Positions 10,388-25,300 of a DNA stretch of 64,000 nt are shown in pieces. A program made the position numbers and the translations under genes. Under the pieces are notes generated by a model. It worked only from the letters and a program-made list of their open reading frames with translations, had not been told where the DNA came from and made no database searches. The stretch comes from Cladorhizidae sp. MBARI D1340-BT2 (taxonomy: Eukaryota > Porifera > Demospongiae > Poecilosclerida > Cladorhizidae), in assembly GCA_028752905.1 (NCBI GenBank), contig JAQNBH010000010.1:24240244-24304243 (forward strand). The letters run 5' to 3'. How positions within the stretch are numbered: the stretch's first letter is position 1; every line of letters starts with the position of its first letter.

Positions 10388-13300
10388 CTGGGGAAGGAAG
10401 AGGAGGGACGGGACAAGGAGGAGGGGGAGGGGCAGAATGAGGAGGGGCAGTAGGAGGAGGGGCAGAAGGAGGAGGGGCAGAAGGAGGATGGGCAGTAGGA
10501 GGAGGGGCAGAAGGAGGAGGGGCAGAATGAGGAGGGGCAGTAGAGGAGGAGGGGCAGAAGGAGGAGGGGCAGAAGGAGGACGGGCAGTAGGAGGAGGGGC
10601 AGAAGGAGGAGGGGCAGAAGGAGGAGGAGGGGCAGAAGGAGGACGGGCAGTAGGAGGAGGGCAGAAGGAGGAGGAGGGGCAGAAGGAGGAGGGGCAGACG
10701 GAGGAGGAGGGCAGAAGGAAGAAGTGAGGAGGAGAGAAGAGGAGAAGGAGGTGGAGATGAAGAAAGGGGTCGTGAGGGCAAGGAGGGAAGCACACGTACA
10801 CACATGCATGCATGTAGGTGCACTAATTCAAGCATCACAGGCTATATATACATGTACATGTATATCTATTTGCAGGGTGGTAGCACTCTCGAGTGCAGGG
10901 ATTCTCAACCAGGGGTAAATTTACCCCCTGGAGGTAAAAAATGACATGGCATGGGGTAAATAATTGCCGTACCTGATAATTGAATAAGGAAAAGGCTTAT
11001 AGAGCTCTAAGCAGATATATAACTTACCTGAGGTCACTATTTCTTATTATAATTATTCACACTATTGCCTTTGGTCTGTGATTGTGTTCATTGTTTTACT
11101 ACTATGCAATGGACTATATAATTTCTTTCTTTATCAAAGTATATTACTATATGTTATGCAATACCTAGATAATAAATGTGTCTTACTTTTCTGTGCCTTT
11201 ATGATGGCTATGCATTTTTTGTATGGGAGTAAGGGGGTAAATGTCGAAATACATCATGCTGAGGGGGTAAATGATGGAGGAACGGTTGAGAATCCCTGCA
11301 GTCTAGTGGCTTGAGAGCTATTTTAAATGGTGGCCAAAGAAACAACAACAAAGCTTATTAAATTCACTTTGGAAGCTTCTTAAGTATCACTTCAGCCGAT
11401 TCTGAGCTCAAAAACATTGAGCATGCTCGAGTCCTCACAAAGGCGTGTAGTAAATGGAAAATGTTTTAAAACTATCAAATCCCATCCTCATGGTCATGTA
11501 TCTATGTATTACCCCCACCACATGATCATGTATCTATGTATTACCCCACCACATGTTCATGTATCTATGTATTACCCCCACCACATGGTCATGTATCTAT
11601 GTATTACCCCCACCACATGATCATGTATCTATGTATTACCCCACCACATGTTCATGTATCTATGTATTACCCCCACCACATGATCATGTATCTATGTATT
11701 ACCCCACCACATGATCATGTATCTATGTATTACCGCACCACATGATCATGTATCTATGTATTACCCCCACACATGATCATGTATCTATGTATTACCCCAC
11801 CACATGGTCATGTATCTATGTATTACCCATACCACATGATCATGTATCTATGTATTACCCCTACCACATGATCATGTATCTATGTATTCCCCCCACCACA
11901 TGATCATGTATCTATGTATTCCCCCCACCACATGATCATGTATCTATGTATTACCCCCACCACATGATCATGTATCTATGTATTACCCCCACACATGATC
12001 ATGTATCTATGTATTACTCCCACCACATGGTCATGTATCTATGTATTACCCCCACCACATGATCATGTATCTATGTATTACCCCACCACATGTTCATGTA
12101 TCTATGTATTACCCCCACCACATGATCATGTATCTATGTATTACCCCACCACATGATCATGTATCTATGTATTACCGCACCACATGATCATGTATCTATG
12201 TATTACCCCCACACATGATCATGTATCTATGTATTACCCCACCACATGGTCATGTATCTATGTATTACCCATACCACATGATCATGTATCTATGTATTCC
12301 CCCCACCACATGATCATGTATCTATGTATTCCCCCCACCACATGATCATGTATCTATGTATTACCCCCACACATGATCATGTATCTATATATTACCCCCA
12401 CACATGATCATGTATCTATGTATTACTCCCACCACATGGTCATGTATCTATGTATTACCCCCACCACATGATCATGTATCTATGTATTACCCCACCACAT
12501 GTTCATGTATCTATGTATTACCCCACCACATGATCATGTATCTATGTATTACCGCACCACATGATCATGTATCTATGTATTACCCCCACACATGATCATG
12601 TATCTATGTATTACCCCACCACATGGTCATGTATCTATGTATTACCCATACCACATGATCATGTATCTATGTATTACCCCACCACATGGTCATGTATCTA
12701 TGTATTACCCCACCACATGGTCATGTGTCTATGTATTACCATTACCCCCATACATACTTGCGTACAACATGCAAAAGACTCCAAACTAGCCAATATATTG
12801 ACCCGTTTCCGGATTAAGTTTCTCTATAGCCAAACACCAGAAGATCGGCAAATGGATTTCAATGTCATAAATACGCTTGTGCAAATGCATTATCGAGTCT
12901 AGTTGAGCTGAGTCAGCAAGCAGCTGGGTTACCTGCAGTACCAATAGTAGGTTTCCTCAGAAGCTTAACCTTGTGACAATGATTACAAGCCTTCAACAAA
13001 ACCAGGGCACTACTTTTATATAATACATACGTAGGCAAGTGCATCTAATTAGTAAGTAATAAACATGGCAAATAATAACATCTATGACTGTTAGTTCTGG
13101 TGTTACACTGAGTAACATCTTGTAAGTGGCTGCTCATGATGCGTTAGTTCTGGTGTTACACTGAATAACATCTTGTAAGTGGCTGATCATGATGGGTTAG
13201 TTCTGGTATCACACTGAGTAACTTCTTGTAGGTGGCTGCTCATGATGGGTGTTACACTGAATAACATCTTGTAAGTGGCTGATCATGATGGGTTAGTTCT

Positions 13301-16300
13301 GGTATCACACTGAGTAACTTCTTGTAGGTGGCTGCTCATGATGGGTTAGTTCTGGTGTTACACTGAGCAACATCTTGTAGGTGGCTGCTCATGATGGGTT
13401 AGTTCTGGTGTTACACTGAGCAACATCTTGTAGGTGGCTGCTCATGATGGGTTAGTTCTGGTGTTACACTGAATAACATCTTGTAAGTGGCTGATCATGA
13501 TGGGTTAGTTCTGGTGTTACACGGAGCAACATCTTGTAGGTGGCTGCTCATGATGGGTTAGTTCTGGTGTTACACTGAGCAACATCTTGTAGGTGGCTGC
13601 TCATGATGGGTTAGTTCTGGTGTTACACGGAGAAACATCTTGTAGGTAGCTGCTGGACTATACAAATACGTAGACACAAGAACTAACCTGATGAAGGCTA
13701 GAGAGTCGAAACACCAAGAGAGCAAATTTCAAGTTATTAATTGAGAAGGTCTTGTAAAATAGAAACAAGTTTAAAACCAAGGTTAATGGGTAGAGGGTCT
13801 TGTAAAATAGAAACAAGTTTAAAACCAAGGTAAATGGGTAAAGGGTCTTGTAAAATAGTGAAACCAGGTTAATGGGTAAAGGGTCTTGCAAATGTTTGTT
13901 GTCTACCTGGCTTCTACCTGGCTAACTTGTCTACCTGGCTAACTTATGATTTCGTTACCTTTTTGACTTACTGTATAAATATTTTTAGTTTAACTTTTTT
14001 GTCTTGTGTGTATAATACGCATGTGTACCTCGGCCCTCCTTTCTCTGTGAGGGTGTTCCTTTTCTTTGTCCTCAATGGCCACTCACGCAGAGGACCCCTG
14101 GAGGATGGGACCAGGGAAGTCGACCAGGGTAAGGACAAGTTTTGGACTGGCCATGACATGCTTCCAAAGCAGTCATAACGGCCGAGCTAGATACAGGGTC
14201 GGTATTATCATATTCCTCACGGCCTTTTCTGTCTGTGTCCTCAATGGGAACTCACGCATGCATAGGGTTAATGCCTAAAGGATAGTTCACAATATGCTGC
14301 TAGGCCTTCGCGTCGTGTCGCGTCACATCACTTCTAGCTGTTCACAATAATGGAGTCGCCGCTTGTGCAAACTTGAACTTTCACCCAACTGGAACTCCGC
14401 CCATTAATTAATGTCATTCACGCATCCCATATACGAGGGAAAGTTCTCACTGCTTCGGTAAGCCTTTCGTCGTCCGTTCAGATTTGAAATCACCAGCTTT
14501 CACTGAAAAATCAAAATAAAGCACACATGAGTGACGAAAAACTTAAATAAATGCACACCAGAATGATGCAATTGCAACGCTGCTCGAATAGAATTCGGTG
14601 TATAAGTCGCTGCAAGCGTTAGCCACAAAGCAGCCCAATAGGCTTCTTTTGCGGTTAGTGTAATAGAAGTTAAAAATGTCTGCCTGTTTCGGTCTGACCG
14701 ACTGTGTGTGTGCATGGCTTATGCCTGGCCAAATGCCTGAACTGATTTGAACCAAACTTGGTGAGCAGGTCGAAGGTAGATCAGGAAGTATGGCAGAAGA
14801 AAAAATAATAATGATGAAAATAAAATATCGAGGAAAAAACCCACTAATACATGTAACCGCCTTACCAGTTTTCATTCCACATAAAGTTTAAGAAGTAGAA
14901 AATGATTTGCAACAAAGATATGAATCTGATAGATGCAGATTCAGTCAATTTCCAAGAAGATATATATATATATATAGTAATAATAGAAAAGTACTGGGAT
15001 GGCTAGTCCTACTATGCAATCATCAGGGACCATCATTGTCCCTGATGATTGCACATGGACTACCCATGGCATCCCAGTACTAAATATTACTATTCAATAG
15101 CTCTGCTTTAATACAGCATTGAGCACTATTTGTAGCCTTCATCAGCAAACTACCTTCTGAGTATATATATATATATATATATATTATACTAACCGTGAAT
15201 ATTTGTTATCAAACAGCTTTAACTGGTTTTCCTTGAAATATTTTTTTATTCAACTTGCTTTACCTGTTTCTAAGTGTTCGTACAGCCTCTGTTTTGCATC
15301 TGCTGTAACCACTTATAAACCACAACCATGTTTTCATTTATCAGAAAATTCATGAAAATATATTGTGATGTTGTTCTGATGGAATTATGCTCATCTATAG
15401 TTAAATACCCACCTATAAACAGATAGGATAATAAAATATCTGCAGTGACTTCTTTATCACCTCCAATCACATCCCTTAAAGAGTCATAGTGTCCTTATCT
15501 CTCCCCCTTGTATATGTCCGGTGTGCATGGAGGAATGTCAAGTTTGTAAATGGCTGCACTGAGGCAGGGACGCACTATTTCATTTGCACGCAGAGTGTGG
15601 GAACTTCAGCCACTTGGTCCCAACAGAGCACTTATATATTGAACATTAAGGGTCAGTTAGAGCACATGGAAATGAGTTTGCATTAATATGCTAGAGCATT
15701 AGTCGAAACGTCGGGAGAGTACAATGATTACTGAGAAGGTTATTGAAATGTTATGTCAACTGAGAGTTCTTTGAGAATATATATATATGGTTGTGTGTGT
15801 GTGTGTGTGTGTGTGAAGTGTGCTCTCACCTTAGTGCTGTATTGCTGGCATAATGCATCCATTTCCTCCTGCATCACCCGCAGCTTGGCCTTTAGAAACC
15901 TAATGGTTGCCTCTACACAACAACAACCCAACAACAACACAACAACAACACCACACAACAACAACACAACAACAGCACAACAACAACACAGACAAACTAT
16001 CATGTGATGATTTGGTTAGCAAATGCATGATTTCTCTTACACGAGTATGAAGAATGATTTAGAAAGCGAACTTGGTTCTTCTTCCAAGCAAGTTTGATAA
16101 AACATCACTTTATATAAGCCTTTTTTTTTTTAAAGAGAAAGTTAACATAGTATAGTGTACCTGAGCCCAGGTTTATAGAACAACACTATAAGCATAGTGT
16201 ACATGAGCCCAGGTTTATAGAACTGTAAATGTATAACACCTTGTGGTGCTTAGTCCTTGTTCAAAGGGAAGTATCAGTTATGTAAATGCACCTTGTAGAG

Positions 16301-19300
16301 GCAGAGATGTGTTTTTTATAGCTCTATGGGGACACACACTGGACCAACACGACACTGGGTTGAGGCAGGTTGAAGTAGGTTGACAATAGCTCTATGGGGA
16401 CACACACTGGGTGGAGGCAGGTTGAAGTAGGTTGACAACAGCTCTACGGAGACACACACTGGGGACCAACATCACACTGGGTGGAGGCAGGTTGAAGTAG
16501 GTTGATAACAGCTCTATGGGGACACACACTGCACCAACATCACACTTGGTGGAGGCAGGTTGAAAACAGCTCTACGGGGACACACACTGGACCAACATCA
16601 CACTTGGTGGAGGCAGGTTGAAGTAGGTTGACAAAAGCTCTACGGGGACACACACTGGACCAACACCACACTGGGTTGAGGCAGGTTTGAAATAGCATAG
16701 TGGGAACACCCCAGAATGGTGCAACAACTAGTCTAATTTAATCAACCACCTGTTCCCATATCCTCCATGGCAGGTGGCAGCATATCATCATAATTCGCAT
16801 CACACGTGTGCCCCAGCCTCACTCCACCCACACCACCATAATCCGAGGCTGCTGTCATCTCCAGGCGGCGCAAGACAGCAGTAAGATCCGCGTCAACCGC
16901 TGATGTGGAGAGGAGCAGCTCCTCACATGCTGGCAGGGGCCCACCATGTACCGTGTCTGGTCTCCTCTCTCTAGCCAGCATGCCATCATCGGCACGCATG
17001 CCGACCACAGAGGTGGGCCTGGATAAGAACAAAATAGCACCTGCTAGCACATCATCACACACCAGTCATACGTGGTGCAAACACGAGACCCTTAGTAGTA
17101 CCTCATCAGATCTAAATCTCCCGGCAGAATGGACCCACACTCGACCGTCTCTATTCTTGTCAACACTTTTTTGTTGTTTGGGGGGGGAAGGCTTGATTCA
17201 TTAACACCACAAATTCCAGCTTAGTGGGCACCTGTCTTGGTGTTAACTCCCCTCGTTATCACTATACAATTTCTTTACTTAAGTCCCATGGGGGGTCTCG
17301 CTTCGAAGTGCTTTCTGACAGTCGTTTGGAAAAGAATCAGTTCCGCATTGCACACATCACAGCCAAGATAACTTATTTCACAACACTTGAGGCATAATTA
17401 AGCCAGTGGCTAGCTTGTACATTTGCCTTTAGTTTCCTGATGGACTTGCTGCTCGTGAAAATACTCCATCAGTATTAGACACCTTTAAGAGCCTTGCTCT
17501 GACCCAAGACTTCGAGACCGTCTCGGTCTCATCACCAGAGCTAATGATGTAGCCCTCGCTGGTCATGTGACCTCGAGGGAGATCATGTGACAACATCAGT
17601 GTGTGAATTGCTGGTGAATTAGGTCATAGCCTAGGTCTTAATCGAGATGAACGCCTGGGAAGAAGCTTCCTGATGAAGGTCTAGCAGAAACCTTGTGCAA
17701 GCAAATTTAAGTTGATTATTTACAAAGTCATTGAATCTATATTATGTCAAATGAGAATTTGTTGAGAACATGTCCTTAACTCAGAGCACTGGCTAGGGTT
17801 TGTAGCTAGCCAGGGCAGTGGTTATGTTTATGGCCAGGGCAGTGGCTAGGGTTAGGGCCAGGGCAATGGCTAGGGTTATAGTGGCTAGGATTATGGCCAG
17901 GGCAGTGGCTAGGGCAGTGGTTAGGGTTAGGTCTAGGGCAATGGCTAGGGTTAATAGTGGCTAGGTTTAATAGTGGCTAGGGTCAGACAGTGGCTAGGGT
18001 TATGGCCAGGGCAATGGCTAGGGTTATGGCCAGGGCATTGGCTAGGATTAGGGCCAGGGAAGTGACTAAGGTTAAGGTGGCACTGGCTAGGGTTATCAGG
18101 GCAGTGGCTAGGGTTAAGGTGGCACTGGCTAGGGTTATGGCCAGGGCAGAGGCTAGGGTTAGGGCCAGGGCAGTGGCTAGGGTTAGGGCCAGGGCAGTGG
18201 CTAGGGTTATGGCCAGGGCAGAGGCTAGGGTTATGGCCAGGGCAGTGGCTAAGGTTAAGGTGGCACTGGCTAGGGTTATGGCCAGGGCAGTGGCTAGGGA
18301 CAGGGCTAGAGCCAAAAATATTGAGAGCATTCTATACATGTAGTGTAGGATCAGGTCACATGCCTCCACTTTTGACCACGCCCAGCTGTTCATTTCAGCC
18401 ACTGTGACTTACATACCAGACATATTCGCTGTATAAGCTGCCCCCTGATAGACATACTCGCTGATAGACATACATGTACTCGCTGTATAAGCTGCCCCCC
18501 TGATAGACATATTCACTGTATAAGCTGCCCCCTGATAGACATACTCGCTGTATAAGCTGCCCCCTGATAGACTTACTCGCTGTATAAGCTGCCCCCTGAT
18601 AGACTTACTCGCTGTATAAGCTGCCCCCCTGATAGGCATACTCGCTGTATAAGCTGCCCCCCTGATAGACATATTCGCTGTATAAGTTGCCCCCTGATAG
18701 ACATACTCGCTGTATAAGCTGCCCCCTGATAGACATACTCGCTGTATAAGCTGCCCCCTGATAGACATATTCGCTGTATAAGCTGCCCCCTGATAGACAT
18801 ATTCGCTGTATAAGCTGCCCCCTGATAGACATATTCGCTGTATAAGCTGCCCCCCTGATAGACATACTCGCTGCCCCCCTGATAGACATACTCGCTGTAT
18901 AAGCTGCCCCCTGATGGACAAACTCGCTGTATAAGCTGCCCCCCTGATGGACAAACTCGCTGTATAAGCTGCCCTCCTCAAATGTAGCAGAAAGCTTGGC
19001 GCTGCTACCTACACTCCTCCGAATGGTAGCACAGGTTTAAAAAAAGTAATACAATTATATTGGAAACATGATTTTAAGAAAAAGAGGCTCCTCTGAACAT
19101 TTGTGGCATTGGTAAATTAACTCTTCCTTTCCCACCAACCCCATTATTTTGTGTGTGTGTGGGGGGGGGGGGGGGGAGCTTCAAATAAAATACTTTGCTA
19201 TTTTGTGTGTTCATTTGCTTCCTTTTTGTAGATATTCACACCTCCCTGAGGAATTTTGCAGCAGTTGCTCAAGATAAGGGCTAGCCACTCATAGCAGGTT

Positions 19301-22300
19301 TTTGAACATAGCACTCACTATGTTGTTTAATCCTGTCCATCACTCATGTATTGTACACTCACTATGTTGTTTAATCCTGTCCATCTCTCATGTATTGTAC
19401 ACTCACTATGTTGTTTAATCCCGCCCATCACTCATGTATTGCACACTCACTATGTTGTTTAATCCTGTCCATCACTCATGTATTGTACACTCACTATGTT
19501 GTTTAATCCTGTCCATCTCTCATGTATTGTACACTCACTATGTTGTTTAATCCTGCCCATCACTCATGTATTGTACACTCACTATGTTGTTTAATCCTGT
19601 CCATCTCTCATGTATTGTACACTCACTATGTTGTTTAATCCTGTCCATCACTCATGTATTGTACACTCACTATGTTGTTTAATCCTCTCTATCACTCATG
19701 TATTGTACACTCACTATGTTGTTTAATCCTGCCCATCACTCATGTATTGTACACTCACTATGTTGTTTAATCCTGCCCATCACTCATGTATTGTACACTC
19801 ACTATGTTGTTTAATCCTGCCCATCACTCATGTATTGTACACTCACTATGTTGTTTAATCCTGTCCATCACTCATGTATTGTACACTCACTATGTTGTTT
19901 AATCCTATCTATCACTCATGTATTGTTACACTCACTATGTTGTTTAATCCTGCCTATCACTCATGTATTGTACACTCACTATGTTGTTTAATCCTGTCCA
20001 TCACTCATGTATTGTACACTCACTATGTTGTTTAATCCTGCCCATCACTCATGTATTGTACACTCACTATGTTGTTTAATCCTACCTATCACTCATGTAT
20101 TGTACACTCACTATGTTGTTTAATCCTGTCCATCACTCATGTATTGTACACTCACTATGTTGTTTAATCCTACCTATCACTCATGTATTGTACACTCACT
20201 ATGTTGTTTAATCCTGCCCATCACTCATGTATTGTACACTCACTATGTTGTTTAATCCTGTCCATCACTCATGTATTGTACACTCACTATGTTGTTTAAT
20301 CCTGTCCATCACTCATGTATTGTACACCCACTATGTTGTTTCATCCTGTCCATCACTCATGTATTGCACACTCACTATGTTGTTTAATCCTGTCCATCAC
20401 TCATGTATTGTACACTCACTATGTTGTTTAATCCTGTCCATCACTCATGTATTGTACACTCACTATGTTGTCTATTTTAAAATGACAAAACTAATATCTC
20501 AGCTATAACACACTCTGGCAGGTAGCTGCTGGTAGCATCCTAACTGGTGACTTGAGCTGATTTTGACCTCAAAACAGTTTGCGTGTCCCATGAATCCTTC
20601 ACAAGGTTGTAAAGAGACAGCCCCACTATGTTGTTTAATCCTGTCCATCACTCATGTATTGTACACTCACTATGTTGTTTAATCCCGTCCATCACTCATG
20701 TATTGTACACTCACTATGTTGTTTAATCCTGTCCATCACTCATGTATTGTACACTCACTATGTTGTTTAATCCTGACCATCACTCATGTATTGTACACAC
20801 ACTATGTTGTTTAATCCTGCCCATCACTCATGTATTGTACACTCACTATGTTGTTTAATCCTGCCCATCACTCATGTATTGTACACTCACTATGTTGTTT
20901 AAACCTGTCCATCACTCATGTATTGTACACTCACTATGTTGTTTAATCCTGCCCATCACTCATGTATTGTACACTCACTATGTTGTTTAATCCTGCCCAT
21001 CACTCATGTATTGTACACTCACTATGTTGTTTAATCCTGCCCATCACTCATGTATTGTACACTCACTATGTTGTTTAATCCTGTCCATCACTCATGTATT
21101 GTACACTCACTATGTTGTTTAATCCTATCTATCACTCATGTATTGTTACACTCACTATGTTGTTTAATCCTGCCTATCACTCATGTATTGTACACTCACT
21201 ATGTTGTTTAATCCTGTCCATCACTCATGTATTGTACACTCACTATGTTGTTTAATCCTGCCCATCACTCATGTATTGTACACTCACTATGTTGTTTAAT
21301 CCTGTCCATCTCTCATGTATTGTACACTCACTATGTTGTTTAATCCTACCTATCACTCATGTATTGTACACTCACTATGTTGTTTAATCCTGTCCATCAC
21401 TCATGTATTGTACACTCACTATGTTGTTTAATCCTACCTATCACTCATGTATTGTACACTCACTATGTTGTTTAATCCTGCCCATCACTCATGTATTGTA
21501 CACTCACTATGTTGTTTAATCCTGTCCATCACTCATGTATTGTACACTCACTATGTTGTTTAATCCTGTCCATCACTCATGTATTGTACACTCACTATGT
21601 TGTTTAATCCTGTCCATCACTCATGTATTGTACACTCACTATGTTGTTTAATCCTGCCTATCACTCATGTATTGTACACTCACTATGTTGTTTAATCCTG
21701 TCCATCACTCATGTATTGTACACTCACTATGTTGTTTAATCCTGTCCATCACTCATGTATTGTACACTCACTATGTTGTTTAATCCTGACCATCACTCAT
21801 GTATTGTACACTCACTATATTGTCTATTTTAAAATGACAAATCAGCTAAAACACACTCTGGCAGGTAGCTGCTGGTAGCATCCTAACTGGTGACTTGAGC
21901 TGATTTTGACCGCAAAACAGTTCGCGTGTCCCATGAATCCTTCACAAGGTAGTAAAGAGACAGCCCCCACCCTCGCCACCCAAAAAACCCTTCAATATCC
22001 TGCATCTACGTATCTACTTTTCACCCCACACACAAACTTGTGAATAATATATCCGTTCCTCATTAAAAAAATTTTTTTTTATTACAACCAGGCAATTCCA
22101 AACCATCAATGCATTGCAGTATTTAATTTCTTTCTCGTTTCTCTGTTCAGCACAACACTGAGGATTGAAGACCTTCTAAATAATCAACTTGAAATTGTCT
22201 TATCTCGACGTTTCGATTAGATGTTGTAGCCTTCATTAGGGATTTCCTGATAAGGCTAGAGCGTCTAGTCGAAACAGTGAGAGAGAGGTTGATTATTGAG

Positions 22301-25300
22301 ATGGTCGTTGTAATTTCATTAGGAAACTGAGAGTTTGCTGAGAGATTATTAATCTACTCCTTTTTTTTGTTTCCTCTGTACAGCCAAGCAACGTTTCTTT
22401 AACCCTTTGAACGAACGCTGAGTTCCTGAACCTTTTGCAGCCTATATACTCACTGAGTTCCTGGAAGCAAATTTCACCAAAAATTTTAAAAAAAATCTTC
22501 CATTGTGAGTTATTTGTGAGTTGTTAGTCTTAGCACTATAAACAAGAATTCATGAGTAGAAAGGTCAAAATAATTGTCCTTTGTCCTTCTTTGGGGGGTG
22601 AGGCTAATCCCATTATTCCACTTTATGGTGCCAATCGTACCAACAGTTTGTACTTGGACTACCAATGCACAAAAAGTCCTCGCAGAATACGCAGAAATAC
22701 ACAGTTTTGCATCTCTTGGGTAAGTCCTTCTCCTCTGCATCAGGATTAGCCCTCTTGGCCTTGAGGTGCTTCTCTCTGCAGACACGGCAACGATTGTTTC
22801 CGGTGGCATGTGCTAGCTTCTCGATGTCGTGATGAGCATCCCTTTTCAGCCACTTTGTGTCTGAAACAACATCCGAAACACGTCTACCAAATCCTGTTTG
22901 TGTGCAGTTGTGTACTGCACACAGACCCCACAAGCTGCTCACACAACTCATGAATATATGGAAGGTGTAGGTCCTCTTTCCTGGTTAAGCATGGGGTTTC
23001 ACAAAACCCATCTGGATATAAGTATTGTACACAGCCAACATGAAGAACTTCATGAACAATCTCCTTAGCCACTTATGGTGGCGACGACATTTCTGAATCT
23101 TTGTCATTTGGTCATTTTTATCTGTTCCTCCCATATACTCATTATAAGCTTTCACTGCCTTGGGAGCACGGATGGGCACTCCCTTGTGTTCAGCTGGATC
23201 ATAATGCTGAACATACTCAGCTGGGGAAGCAACATACAGTGCAGATAAAAAGTAGATTGTTTTTTTTTGTCCTTCCAAGCGATCGCTGCAACTGTGCCAT
23301 TATATGCAAGTCAGAATCACCTTTGTTCATCTTTATTAGGTCTCCTAGGGACTTAGGAAATTCCCGCCTGTTTGTCATAGCCGTGCCACAGAGTCTTATG
23401 TCATGATTATTCAGAAAATACTCTGCCAATTGGATTGACGTATAAAGTCTGTCCGTGAAAACAGCATAATTTTGCCCCTCATATTCGCGGGTCATCCGAA
23501 CTACAAGATTGCCAGTGACACCTAGGTTATCAATCTCATCTGCTCTCTGAACCCTTCCAGTATAGACCTCGGCATTGGAAATGTATCCATTCTCAGAATC
23601 ACATAGTAGGAAAGTCTTCATACCCCAGCGTATGGGTTTGTCCTTGGTATTATTGTCTAAATGACAACCTGTTTTAGGTAGGAATCATCCCTTCGTGAAG
23701 ACTCAGTTCACATTCGGGAACATAGTAATGCTTGAAATGTTCCAACAAATGACTGAATACGGGACGAGCCTTGTATATTTTGTCATCCTTATCAAGGGTT
23801 GAGTCCTCATCATCCACACAATGCAACATGGACCAGATATATAGCTAAAAACTTGTCCCTGGTCATAGTCCTGGGGCCTCACAAAGTTTGGAGCCCTTTA
23901 TCTTCCAATATTACTCATAACGGTCCTTGTAAAGTAACATTTCCATGGTACCGTTGGAACACATCGTTGTTTATTTTTACTTCGATCTGACACGTGACAC
24001 GTGACAAATAGGAATACGCACGCATTCGGAGGCTGAATTCTATTTAGGTAACATTGCAGCAGCGGGCTAGTTTAGGTAGCTCTGTCAATGCCTTCAGTTC
24101 ATCCAGGGTGAGGGGCTTTTTCCAATTTTTAGCAATGTAGCTGCTTGGTTTGGCAGTAATCACAAGTTGAGTCTGTTGATCAGTCTGAGTCAAAAGTAAA
24201 TCCCATAGCTCATCATCCCAATATAAGGACAAAAAAATCATCTGGTGTACTGTCAGCATTTATCTCACTGGGTATATTCTTTGGCCATGGTTCATCATGT
24301 GGTGTAAACGTTCAGCAAAATGACTAGTGTCCCCAGTCCATCCTACAGGTGGAGAGGGGAGCCTAGGGGACCTATACCCTTGGCCATGGACAGGAGCACG
24401 ACCCCTAGCATGCCGAGCACGTCAACCTCTAATACGAACTCTGCCTCACACCCTATCTGGAGCTGGGGCATTATCTCGTACCTCTAAGTCGCTATCCTTA
24501 TACTCATGATAGCTCTCTCCAGAGGATTCATTATGTTCATAAATACTGCCTTCACTCTCAAAGTCACTTTCGTTGCCGTAATTTTCACCCTGGATGCTCT
24601 GATCATCATCGGCAGCAAGCTGGACTAGCACCTGGTCTCTTGTCATTCTTCTAGCCATTGCGGCAGCAAATCAACATCTAAATAGAGTGCACCATCTAAT
24701 AATGCTGTAATCAAGTTCCTGCAGGATGCTGTAATCTAATCTCAGAACTCATTCGTTTGTCGGTAAAAAAACAAAAAACAAAAAAAACAAAAAAAAGTAC
24801 TGGCATCTGATATATAGACCGCTCAGACTTCTAGTGGCAGTAGTTGACGGCCGGAATACCTGCCGCACATGTTCAAAGGGTTAAGAAGCTGCTCAGGGTA
24901 ACTGCACCCAATCGTAGCAGATGCCACTCTTTACCAACATCATTACTAAAGTACGCAGACATGTACCTACATGCACACACATGCAGGGACCACAACTAGT
25001 TGCCGGTTCTGTTGAAGGTTCTGTTGAAGGTCGATGCTGCTAAGTATCGTCACAAGAGTAAGCTTCTCAGCAAACCAACTGATCACTTCTTTGCAGCTAT
25101 ACAGCCGATGAACCAGTTCAGCTAGGCTCAAAACTGCACGCAAACACATCCTCGAGTGTGTTTATTACGGTGATGATCCTTTACCAATTTCCATGTCATT
25201 TATAAACCAACACGTCGCTGCAGTGGTGTAAATAGTGTCTTATGCGAAAGCTATTATGGGATGGAAGACAAAAAGTGGATTGATACACACAAGGTCGTTG

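Noticed and set aside
10378..10838. Pro/Ser-rich frames on the minus strand continuous with TEX9 exon 6
   Set aside because: The reading upstream of 10387 is a pyrimidine-rich minisatellite; the ccccag acceptor and phase agreement place the exon boundary at 10387.
17790..18310. Interstitial telomere (ttaggg-like words)
   Set aside because: The true period is 24-27 bp with tggccagggca; there are no consecutive hexamers.
18409..18981. Frame of 190 codons with Tyr/Ser/Gly repeats
   Set aside because: Lies entirely in a 30-bp minisatellite.
19301..21835. CRISPR-like regular array
   Set aside because: The 44-bp units are directly contiguous without unique spacers, and the context is a eukaryotic intron.
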